Below, piece after piece: positions 18,407 through 25,321 of a DNA stretch of 64,000 nt. The stretch's first letter is position 1; each line of letters starts with the position of its first letter. Both the position numbers and the translations under genes were made by a program. The notes beneath the pieces are model-generated. The model had not been told where the DNA came from and searched no databases. It was given only the letters and a program-made list of their open reading frames with translations. This DNA is from Ruminococcus sp. Zagget11 (GTDB lineage: Bacteria > Bacillota > Clostridia > Oscillospirales > Ruminococcaceae). The stretch is taken from positions 1 through 64,000 of the forward strand of contig MSHL01000042.1 of NCBI GenBank assembly GCA_001941135.1, written 5' to 3'.

Positions 18407-19045
18407 TCAATTGGCATTAACAAAGCTCTCGAATATCTCAACAGCCTTGTCGTTATCCGCCGTTACCGAGAAAAGCAGATACCCGTTGCTTTCCTTTATT
18501 ACCGTGTCCTCAAGCTTTTTGGATTCATCGGGATTATAGTCCTCGAAATCCTTCATTCTTGTTTCCACACGGCTTTCAATGGCATCCTCAAGGGCGGATT
18601 CATCTATATTTTCCAGGAAAAACACGGCAATTTCGTCCGCAAATCCTCCCGAACCGCATATGTACATGGAAAAGTCCTCGTCAGCGGGCGCATCAATATC
18701 CAAATAGTACCCTATCCTGTCAGAACCCACCTGCACCATTGAGGACATGGAAACCTCCTCAAGAATTTTCGCCGTAATGTCGGCACAGCTGAACTCCACC
18801 GCTTCCGCAGCGGTTTCGGTCTGAGTATCCACCGTGGTTTCCGTTTCGGACTGAGCCTCTGTCACAGCCTCCGTATAGGCGGTGGAATCCTCTGTTTGTG
18901 TTTCCTCCGAGGAAAGTGCGGAAGCATTGGTATTTACCGCAGGAATCGCATCGTCCTCCGCAGATACGGTATCGCTCTCGGCATTTGCGGAGCAGCCTGT
19001 AAGCATTACAGCCGCCAACACCGCAGCGGCAATTGTTTTCTTCAT
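18407..19045 (-). CDS. DUF4358-type lipoprotein
   Basis: Starts with a lipoprotein signal (MKKTIAAAVLAAVMLTGCS, lipobox LTGC, Cys near 18), then an acidic Ser/Thr/Glu-rich linker of about 70 residues, then a folded domain of about 125 residues. This domain (DITAKILEEV... to ...VEIFESFVNAN) fits DUF4358 as I know the family. It is therefore expected on the outer face of the membrane. Its function is unknown. It follows an SGNH hydrolase gene with a 31-bp gap, so the two are probably transcribed together. Confidence 0.8.
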   Translation of the reverse strand: MKKTIAAAVLAAVMLTGCSANAESDTVSAEDDAIPAVNTNASALSSEETQTEDSTAYTEAVTEAQSETETTVDTQTETAAEAVEFSCADITAKILEEVSMSSMVQVGSDRIGYYLDIDAPADEDFSMYICGSGGFADEIAVFFLENIDESALEDAIESRVETRMKDFEDYNPDESKKLEDTVIKESNGYLLFSVTADNDKAVEIFESFVNAN

Positions 19046-19076
19046 ATCATTTTACCATCCTTACTCTAAGGTATTA

Positions 19077-19937
19077 TCAGCCATTGTAAACGTGTGTGCG
19101 GATATATTCCAGCATCACCGTATAGGTTTCCGATTTGAAATGTATACCGTCCGCCTCGGCGTCATCCTCCGAAAAGCGTCCGTCCGCGCCCTTGAGCGCA
19201 GTATTCAGGTCAATGTAGTACAGTCCCCTGCTGTTGGCAAATTTCAGCAAATCCGAATTGAAGCTGTCAATATCGGAATTAAGTATTGGATTTTCCTCGT
19301 CCTCTTCCCTTGCGGCAGTCACAGGGGGAACGGAAATCACGTAAATATTGGTATTTGTCCTGTCAATGCTGTCCACAAAATCTCCATATGCCGCAAGAAG
19401 CTGCTCGTCCGTATAGTAGCTCATAAGGTTAAGCCCTAAAAGTATGTACAGATTTTCGGGTGCGGCGGCGTTCACCATATCGCAGGCAAGCATAGATGTG
19501 CCATCAGCCAGCTCAATAGAAGTATCGTTTATAGTCATGGTACTCATGCCGATGCTTGCCACGACCCTGTCCTCAGGTATAATTCCGTAGCTTGAAAGAC
19601 CCACTACCAGCGAATCCCCCACAAACATACAGCTTTCCAAATACTCCTCCCCCACGTCATCGCAAAGGGCAATGGGATTTATCCCCGCTGTGGAAACAAT
19701 CTCCCCCTCATCATCAAGGGCAATGCTCTCTGTTTCCACCGCCGAAGAGGCAGCCTGTGTGGTAACAATGGGGGCTTGCAGTGTGGTATCGCCCTCATCG
19801 GAAATATCTATATCACTTCTCATATACAGAGTAAAGCAAGCTACAAAGCTGGCAAAAATAAGCAGAAAAACAAAGGATATCCTGAATTTAGGCTTGTCCT
19901 TGTCCTTTTTCTTCTTTCTGTTTCCCGAAACAGTCAC
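19077..19937 (-). CDS. Membrane-anchored SGNH/GDSL hydrolase
   Basis: Starts at a GTG with AAGGAG upstream. The 286-aa protein has a very basic N-terminus (RKKKKDKDKPK), one membrane segment around residues 20-40, a Thr/Ser/Ala-rich linker, then an SGNH hydrolase domain: MFVGDSLVVGLSSYG holds the nucleophile Ser, LGLNLMSY the Asn block, and ADGIHF near the C-terminus the catalytic Asp and His. It probably acts as an extracellular esterase or deacetylase on cell-wall or surface glycan; the substrate is not shown by the sequence. It pairs with the DUF4358 lipoprotein. Confidence 0.85.
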   Translation of the reverse strand: MTVSGNRKKKKDKDKPKFRISFVFLLIFASFVACFTLYMRSDIDISDEGDTTLQAPIVTTQAASSAVETESIALDDEGEIVSTAGINPIALCDDVGEEYLESCMFVGDSLVVGLSSYGIIPEDRVVASIGMSTMTINDTSIELADGTSMLACDMVNAAAPENLYILLGLNLMSYYTDEQLLAAYGDFVDSIDRTNTNIYVISVPPVTAAREEDEENPILNSDIDSFNSDLLKFANSRGLYYIDLNTALKGADGRFSEDDAEADGIHFKSETYTVMLEYIRTHVYNG

Positions 19938-20015
19938 AGCTATTCTCCTTACATATAATAACGGGACAAACCCCTTATTGAATAATTTCTCAAAAAAATA
20001 AAACCGACCAACAAC

Positions 20016-20044
20016 ATTATACTACATTCAAAAGCAAAAATCAA
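20016..20044 (-). promoter_or_regulatory. Sigma-A promoter of the SGNH hydrolase-DUF4358 pair
   Basis: Minus-strand TTGATT (20039-20044), 17-bp spacer, TATAAT (20016-20021), about 80 bp upstream of the GTG start. Confidence 0.75.
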
Positions 20045-20117
20045 CAGTAAGTGACATTAAATTTTTCGTGATTCCACATTTTTGCTACCAAATGTCCTAT
20101 TTGAAAACAAGCCTGCA

Positions 20118-20606
20118 TTATTCCTTATATTGTAAATACACCGTTTCCAATAGTGCCAAGTTACAACAGCGGGATTTTATATGCTTGTCATAACTCGTTA
20201 AATTACTATCCTCCGTTAAAATTAAATCCCTCAGTTTTTTTGCAGTTTCCTCTATCTCTTTCATATCTTCCTTAATAGCACGATATTGGTTCTGTAATAA
20301 TCTCCTATATGATAAATCACGCACGCTGTTAAAATCTAACATTATTAACACATTATCAGGCACAGGTATCATGTTGTTAAAGTTTATTGCACCCAATTTC
20401 CCATCTGCAATTTTGCGAAAATCCTTACCGTTTTTCATTCTTTGATGTTTAGCCTTAGGAGAAGTAAACGGTGCATAGTATTTAATATCGCCAACTTGAA
20501 ACACTATTCCCACATATGGTCTGCTTTCGTTTTTATTTAATTCTACCTTGTTATCAAAACGTTGCAAATAATGTATATATTCATCTTTTATGTAATAAAA
20601 CCTCAT
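20118..20606 (-). CDS. toxN: Type III toxin, ToxN/AbiQ-family endoribonuclease
   Basis: The 162-aa protein matches the ToxN/AbiQ pattern I know: MRFYYIKDEYIHYLQRFD at the N-terminus, RPYVGIVF, YYAPFTSPK, KLGAINFNNMIPVP, and a C-terminal helical tail ending LALLETVYLQYKE. ToxN cuts mRNA at adenine-rich sites and is held inactive by its own repeat RNA. The context is diagnostic: upstream on the same strand lie a consensus promoter, three tandem 38-nt repeats and a terminator, the gene order of type III systems. A G-rich ribosome site (GGGGG) is about 5 bases before the ATG. AT content is higher than in neighbouring genes, which suggests transfer. Phage defence is the usual role for the family; here it is an inference. 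Confidence 0.93.
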   Translation of the reverse strand: MRFYYIKDEYIHYLQRFDNKVELNKNESRPYVGIVFQVGDIKYYAPFTSPKAKHQRMKNGKDFRKIADGKLGAINFNNMIPVPDNVLIMLDFNSVRDLSYRRLLQNQYRAIKEDMKEIEETAKKLRDLILTEDSNLTSYDKHIKSRCCNLALLETVYLQYKE

Positions 20607-20624
20607 ACTACCCCCATCACATAG

Positions 20625-20659
20625 AAAAAGGGGAACAAATGAATGCTCCCCATTTTTTT
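20625..20659 (-). terminator. Terminator between the antitoxin repeats and toxN
   Basis: On the minus strand GGGGAGCA (20644-20651) and TGTTCCCC (20630-20637) form an 8-bp stem with one G-U pair and a 6-nt loop, followed by five U residues. In type III systems such a leaky terminator sets the excess of antitoxin RNA over toxin mRNA. Confidence 0.85.
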
Positions 20660-20772
20660 GGTTCTCTCTTTACGGCGGAGACTCGCCGGCTTTTTTAGGT
20701 TCTCTCTTTACGGCGGAGACTCACCGGCTTTTTTAGGTTCTCTCTTTACGGCGGAGACTCGCCGGCTTTTTA
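20660..20772 (-). ncRNA. toxI: Candidate ToxI-type antitoxin RNA, three tandem 38-nt repeats
   Basis: Three head-to-tail units occupy about 20660-20697, 20698-20735 and 20736-20772. They differ only at one base in the middle unit and by one A in the run at the promoter-proximal end. In RNA sense each begins with an A-run and GCCGGCG and ends GAGAGAACC. Each unit can form an H-type pseudoknot: stem CGGCG/CGCCG enclosing loop AGUCUC, whose UCUC can pair with the downstream GAGA. The single substitution changes a C-G pair to U-G, which keeps the stem. A-rich junctions fit ToxN cleavage preferences. The fold was worked out by eye. Confidence 0.88.
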
Positions 20773-20788
20773 ATATTTCACTGAATCC

Positions 20789-20809
20789 GATAACGGTATA
20801 TCCGTTATC
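20789..20809. promoter_or_regulatory. Perfect inverted repeat in the toxI leader
   Basis: GATAACGG (20789-20796) and CCGTTATC (20802-20809) are perfect 8-bp arms around a 5-bp centre. They lie just downstream of the toxI promoter, at or right after the likely start of transcription. The site could be an operator or a 5' protective hairpin on the antitoxin precursor. Confidence 0.5.
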
Positions 20810-20817
20810 CTATCCTT

Positions 20818-20846
20818 ATTATACACTATTGACCTGCTTTTGTCAA
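20818..20846 (-). promoter_or_regulatory. Consensus sigma-A promoter of toxI-toxN
   Basis: Minus-strand TTGACA (20841-20846), exactly 17 bp, then TATAAT (20818-20823): both boxes match consensus fully. Strong transcription is what an antitoxin RNA needs, since the toxin must be outnumbered. Confidence 0.9.
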
Positions 20847-20966
20847 GGATTATTATATGTATATATTTGGAATATAAGCGGTATAATCCATATGGAGCGG
20901 CTCTGTGCATATAATCCGCGAATAAATCATATACTACACTTATCCTACGAAATCGGAGAAAAGACC

Positions 20967-21833
20967 ATGACCACAAAAAATACCCTTTGCTTTACAGCAG
21001 CGGCGGTGATTGTCGCTTTTATTCTCGGAGGCATTTTCCTTTGCAGACAGGGTAAGGGGAATTATGCTATTTCCCCGCAAAATAACGTGCGTCTGCCCGT
21101 TATAATGTACCACAGCGTTTTAAAGGACACCTCCCGCACGGGGGATTATATAATTACTCCCGATTCACTGGAGGAGGACATGGCATATCTCGAAAAAAAC
21201 GGCTACACCGCCGTTTCGGCACAGCAGGTACTGGACTATTGCAAAAATAACGGCTCACTCCCCGATAAGCCTGTTATGATAACCTTTGACGATGGATTTT
21301 TGAACAATCTCACCTACGCCCTGCCCATTCTGGAAAAATATCACATGAAGGGTATTGTCAATATCGTGGGCAGCTACTGCGAATCCGCTGTGGAGCAGGG
21401 CGACCACAATCCCTATTACCAATATCTCACATGGAAGGAAATATCCGCTCTTTCCGCTGACGGCACCGTTGAAATAGGCGCGCACACCTATTCCATGCAT
21501 TCCCTTGACGGCAGAAAGGGCTGTTCAAGGCTTGAATGGGAAAGCGTTGACGACTACCAATCGCTGTTTTCCGAGGATCTTTCCGCCGTCACCGATTTAC
21601 TTCGGGAAAATTGCGGTATATCCCCCGTTGTTTTCGCCTATCCATTTGGCTTTATATCCGAGGAAAGCTATCCTATATTGTCCGAATACGGATATGAAAT
21701 TGCCCTCACCTGCACGGAAAGGGTAAACTATCTTTCCCAAAACAGCGAGGGCAATGAAATTATTATACTCGACAGATTTAACCGTTCGGGTAACTACACT
21801 ACCGAGGAGTTTATGGAAAAGCTGGGGTGTTAG
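20967..21833 (+). CDS. Membrane-anchored polysaccharide deacetylase
   Basis: NodB-fold carbohydrate esterase family 4 protein, 288 aa from the ATG at 20967 (GGAG about 8 bases upstream). The ORF track starts further up, through the toxI repeats, which I reject. An N-terminal membrane segment (residues about 8-27) anchors it outside. Domain motifs: PVIMYHSV, the metal and catalytic TFDDGF near residue 111, HTYSMH (His pair for metal), and FAYPFG. Likely substrates are peptidoglycan or other N-acetylated glycans; this is not shown. It converges with the MATE gene with a 4-bp overlap of the ends. Confidence 0.9.
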   Translation: MTTKNTLCFTAAAVIVAFILGGIFLCRQGKGNYAISPQNNVRLPVIMYHSVLKDTSRTGDYIITPDSLEEDMAYLEKNGYTAVSAQQVLDYCKNNGSLPDKPVMITFDDGFLNNLTYALPILEKYHMKGIVNIVGSYCESAVEQGDHNPYYQYLTWKEISALSADGTVEIGAHTYSMHSLDGRKGCSRLEWESVDDYQSLFSEDLSAVTDLLRENCGISPVVFAYPFGFISEESYPILSEYGYEIALTCTERVNYLSQNSEGNEIIILDRFNRSGNYTTEEFMEKLGC

Positions 21834-23236
21834 ACACCTACCGCCGATTTTTCTTCGGTGAGAAGCGCCTGCTCAAGCTTATTTATCTTGCTCATCTCTA
21901 TGGCAATCATAATTACGGAAACCAAAAACGCTGCAAATTCGGCAATGGGTCCCGCATACATTATCCCGTCAATACCCTTGTAATAAGCCAGTATGAGGGT
22001 GGCGGGAAGCAGGAATATTATCTGCCTTGTAAGGGACAGGAAAATACCCTTGTACGCCTTGCCGATAGATGTGAAAAACGTTGATGTAATCGGCTGCATA
22101 AAGGAAACTATTGCACCGAAAAGATATATGCGGAAAAATCTTACGCCAAATTCAAAATACATCTCTCCGCCGTCCTGTCCGAAAATGGAAATAATCTGAC
22201 GGGGGAAAATCTGATAAAGCAGGAACGATATTACGGCAACCGCACCGCCTGCATAGAGGGCATATCTGTATGCCGCCTTTACCCTGGAATACCTTTGCGC
22301 ACCGTAATTAAAGCTCTCTATCGGCTGTGTACCCTGGGATATTCCTATGACAATCGAGAACATAACCTGGCTTACCTTTATAACCACGCCCGAACAGGAA
22401 AGGGGTATGGATTCGCCGTATTGGGAAAGCGCTCCGTAGTAGGACATAAGGTTGTTCATTACAACCTGCACTATCATAATAGCTATCTGATTGAAAAATG
22501 ACGCAGTTCCCAGCATTGCAATTCCGCCCACACAATGCAATGAGGGTCTGAAATGCTTAGGGAAAAGCTTAACGGTCTTGTACCGTGAAAGGTAGACAAT
22601 TACCATAATTCCCGACACAACCTGACCTATTACCGTGGCAATTGCGGCGCCCTCCATTCCCCATTTAAAGCCCACCACGAAAATTGCATCGAGAACGGTA
22701 TTTATAACCGCACCGGTTATGCTGCAAAGCATAGTCATTCCCGGGCTTCCATCGGCTCTCATAAGGTGTCCACCGCCTGTGGTAAGTATCAGAAAGGGAA
22801 ATCCGAATGCGGTTATGCGGACATAGGGCATTGCGTATGCCAGCACCTCCTCCGTTGAGCCGAAAAGCATCAGCATGGGGCGGAGGAAAATCGTAGCCAC
22901 AGCAAAAAGCACGATACCGCTGATTACAAGCATTGAAGCCGCATTCCCCACATAGTATGCCGCCTTGTCCTTTTCACCCCTGCCCATTGCAAGGTTAAAG
23001 CTGGATGCACCGCCTATTCCGAACAGCAGCGCTATTGCAACGCAGGAGGTAGTAAAGGGGAACGCCACGTTGGTGGCTGCATTTCCCAAAATTCCTACCT
23101 CTCTGCCTATAAAAATTTGGTCCACAATGTTGTAAAGCGCACCCACAAGCATTGCAACGATACTCGGCACGGCAAACTTAACCATAAGACGTTTAATATC
23201 GCCTGTCCCAAGAATATTACGATTTTCACTCTCCAT
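21830..23236 (-). CDS. MATE family multidrug/sodium antiporter
   Basis: Twelve-helix MATE exporter, 468 aa from the ATG giving MESENRNILGTGDIKRLM. I prefer this to the 500-aa track ORF because it follows a G-rich site (AAAGGCGGAAG) and matches the family N-terminus, with the promoter between. The two MatE halves are visible, the first with VPSIVAMLVGALYNIVDQIFIG and the second with FNQIAIMIVQVVMNNLMSYYG. It exports cationic or organic compounds in exchange for Na+ or H+; the substrate is unknown. It is a single-gene unit. Confidence 0.93.
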   Translation of the reverse strand: MESENRNILGTGDIKRLMVKFAVPSIVAMLVGALYNIVDQIFIGREVGILGNAATNVAFPFTTSCVAIALLFGIGGASSFNLAMGRGEKDKAAYYVGNAASMLVISGIVLFAVATIFLRPMLMLFGSTEEVLAYAMPYVRITAFGFPFLILTTGGGHLMRADGSPGMTMLCSITGAVINTVLDAIFVVGFKWGMEGAAIATVIGQVVSGIMVIVYLSRYKTVKLFPKHFRPSLHCVGGIAMLGTASFFNQIAIMIVQVVMNNLMSYYGALSQYGESIPLSCSGVVIKVSQVMFSIVIGISQGTQPIESFNYGAQRYSRVKAAYRYALYAGGAVAVISFLLYQIFPRQIISIFGQDGGEMYFEFGVRFFRIYLFGAIVSFMQPITSTFFTSIGKAYKGIFLSLTRQIIFLLPATLILAYYKGIDGIMYAGPIAEFAAFLVSVIMIAIEMSKINKLEQALLTEEKSAVGV

Positions 23237-23273
23237 AAATCTTCCGCCTTTTCTTCTTAAAATAACATATAAT

Positions 23274-23302
23274 ATTATAGACCCTTGTGTTAAAAAAGTC
23301 AA
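23274..23302 (-). promoter_or_regulatory. Sigma-A promoter of the MATE gene
   Basis: Minus-strand TTGACT (23297-23302), 17 bp, TATAAT (23274-23279), about 38 bp upstream of the start codon. Confidence 0.8.
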
Positions 23303-23320
23303 GGGGGAATATTTTTCGGC

Positions 23321-23352
23321 AAAAATACCCATTCCGCAAAAAACGGAATGGG
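23321..23352 (-). terminator. Rho-independent terminator after lysA
   Basis: CCCATTCCG (23328-23336) and CGGAATGGG (23344-23352) form a 9-bp stem. On the minus strand it is followed by TATTTTT, ending the lon-engB-lysA run. It lies just upstream of the MATE promoter. Confidence 0.85.
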
Positions 23353-23370
23353 TAAAAAATTTATATGAAC

Positions 23371-24672
23371 CTACTCAACATCGTTGCGCACTATATCCTC
23401 AAGTGTTTCACGCTTAACCACAACTCTGCTGCTGTCGCCGTTTACAAAAACGACCGCAGGCTTGGGTATTCTGTTGTAATTTGAGGACATGGAATAGTTA
23501 TATGCGCCTGTCGCAAGGACAGCAATTATATCGCCTACCTCAACGGGCTGTATCTTCATGCCCTCGCCGATAAGGTCGCCCGTTTCGCAGCATTTTCCCG
23601 CAAGGGTAATGGTTTCCGTCCTCTCAAGTCCTGCCTTGTTGGCAACAACGGCATCATACTTGGACTGATAAAGGGCATATCTGGGATTATCTCCCATTCC
23701 TCCGTCAATGGAAACATATGTACGGATATTCGGTATGGTTTTCTTGCCTCCCGCCTTGTAAAGGGTAAGACCTGCAGGGCCTGCAATGGAACGTCCCGGC
23801 TCGATAAGAATAAAGGGCTGCTTTAAATTCTTTTCCCTGCATATTTCCTTTACTCGTGCCGAAACTCTCTCCATATATTTATCATATCCCACGGGATTAT
23901 CCTCATCGGTATAGCGTATGCCAAAGCCGCCGCCAAGGTCAAGCTGCTCCGTTTCGTAGCCCAGCTCATCCTTGATTTTCGCGATAAAATCAAGCATAAC
24001 CTCCGCAGCCTTTACAAAGGGATCTATGTCGAATATCTGACTGCCTATGTGGCAATGAAGTCCCACAAGTCTGATGTTTTTCAGGGAAAGAGCTTTCTTG
24101 ACAGCCTCATAAGCCTCGCCTGTTTCAAGAGCAAATCCGAACTTGGAATCAATCTGACCTGTCATGATAAAGCTGTGGGTGTGGGCATCTATACCGGGTT
24201 TAATGCGGTACATGATATTTGCCACGATTCCGCTTTCCTCCGCCAGCTCGTTAAGGCGGTTAAGCTCGTATACATTGTCCACAACAATATGTCCTATACG
24301 GCTTTCAAGGGCATAGCGTATTTCCTCGTCCGTCTTGTTGTTGCCGTGAAAGCACAGCTTTTCGGGAGAAAATCCCACGGACAGCGCAGTATAAAGCTCG
24401 CCGATTGAAGCAACGTCAAGACCTATTCCCTCCTCAAGGGCAAGCCTGCACATAGCCTTGCAGCAGAAAGCCTTTGATGCAAAGCATACAAGACCGTTTC
24501 CGCCATAGTATTTATCAATAGAGCTTTTAAAGCTTCGGCAGTTTTCACGGAGCAGATTTTCGTCCATTACATACAGTGGTGTGCCGTACTTCTCCGCAAG
24601 CTCCACAGTATCCGCACCGCTCACCGTAAGATGTCCCTCTTCATTCACCGAAAGATTATCAGAAATAAACAT
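23371..24672 (-). CDS. lysA: Diaminopimelate decarboxylase
   Basis: PLP-dependent fold-type III decarboxylase producing lysine from meso-diaminopimelate. The 433-aa protein has the PLP lysine in CFASKAFCCKAM, HGNNKTDEEI, LHCHIGSQIFD, DLGGGFGIRY, the glycine-rich EPGRSIAGPAG, GKCCETGDLI with the active Cys, and GAYNYSMSSNYNR. Presence of this gene implies lysine and DAP are handled by the cell itself. It is last in the lon-engB-lysA run. Confidence 0.97.
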   Translation of the reverse strand: MFISDNLSVNEEGHLTVSGADTVELAEKYGTPLYVMDENLLRENCRSFKSSIDKYYGGNGLVCFASKAFCCKAMCRLALEEGIGLDVASIGELYTALSVGFSPEKLCFHGNNKTDEEIRYALESRIGHIVVDNVYELNRLNELAEESGIVANIMYRIKPGIDAHTHSFIMTGQIDSKFGFALETGEAYEAVKKALSLKNIRLVGLHCHIGSQIFDIDPFVKAAEVMLDFIAKIKDELGYETEQLDLGGGFGIRYTDEDNPVGYDKYMERVSARVKEICREKNLKQPFILIEPGRSIAGPAGLTLYKAGGKKTIPNIRTYVSIDGGMGDNPRYALYQSKYDAVVANKAGLERTETITLAGKCCETGDLIGEGMKIQPVEVGDIIAVLATGAYNYSMSSNYNRIPKPAVVFVNGDSSRVVVKRETLEDIVRNDVE

Positions 24673-24714
24673 ATAAATTCTCCTTTTACAATTTTATCAT
24701 GTCAAATATACCGA

Positions 24715-25305
24715 TTATGTCACTACCTCCTGTATTATTTTCCGTATCTCATCCGTTCCCTCGCCTGTCTGTGCGGAAAACGGTATGCTGACTATATGGT
24801 CAAAGCAGGGTATTTCCTTTGCAAAGCCCTCCATGCGCTCTGTACGTTCACGCTTGGTAAGCTTATCCGCCTTTGTAAATACAATGACAAAAGGAATTTC
24901 GCTGTCGATAAGGAAATTTATCATATGCAGATCGTCTGCGGAGGGCGGGTGGCGCATATCTATAAGCTGGAAAATAAGCGCCATTTCCCTATCGTCATGG
25001 AGATAACCCTCGATAAGCTCCGCCCAACGAGCTTTTTCCGATTTTGCAACCTTGGCGTAGCCGTATCCGGGAAGATCCACCAGATATATACCGTCAAGGT
25101 CATAGAAATTGATGGTTGCGGTTTTTCCCGGAACAGAGGACACCCTCGCCAAGGACTTACGGTTAAGAGCCTTGTTTATCAGGGAAGATTTTCCCACATT
25201 GGAGCGTCCCGCCATAGCAATTTCCACTCTATCCGATGGTGGGATCTGCGAATACACGCCGTATGAGTGGAAAAAATCCGCATTATTGAAATTGATTTCG
25301 GACAA
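24715..25305 (-). CDS. engB: Ribosome-biogenesis GTPase YsxC/EngB
   Basis: TRAFAC GTPase needed for 50S subunit assembly. The 196-aa length is standard. G-motifs: GRSNVGKSSLIN (G1), SVPGKTATINFY (G2 region), DLPGYGYAKV (G3), TKADK (G4) and SAQTGEG (G5). It follows lon by 16 bp, a common neighbour order in Firmicutes. Confidence 0.97.
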   Translation of the reverse strand: MSEINFNNADFFHSYGVYSQIPPSDRVEIAMAGRSNVGKSSLINKALNRKSLARVSSVPGKTATINFYDLDGIYLVDLPGYGYAKVAKSEKARWAELIEGYLHDDREMALIFQLIDMRHPPSADDLHMINFLIDSEIPFVIVFTKADKLTKRERTERMEGFAKEIPCFDHIVSIPFSAQTGEGTDEIRKIIQEVVT

Positions 25306-25321
25306 TAGCTTTCACCGCCTT

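Noticed and set aside
20660-20772. CRISPR-like array of three 38-bp repeats
   Set aside because: The repeats are directly adjacent with no spacers, no cas gene is near, and the location upstream of toxN explains them as antitoxin RNA.
20660-20772. Three tandem plus-strand terminators (hairpin followed by T6 in each unit)
   Set aside because: On the plus strand each unit does look like a terminator, but no plus-strand gene lies upstream and the repeats follow a consensus promoter on the minus strand with toxN behind them.
20643-21833. 396-aa ORF reading through the repeats into the deacetylase
   Set aside because: The first 108 codons are repeat-derived and lack a family match; a membrane anchor and ribosome site support the ATG at 20967.
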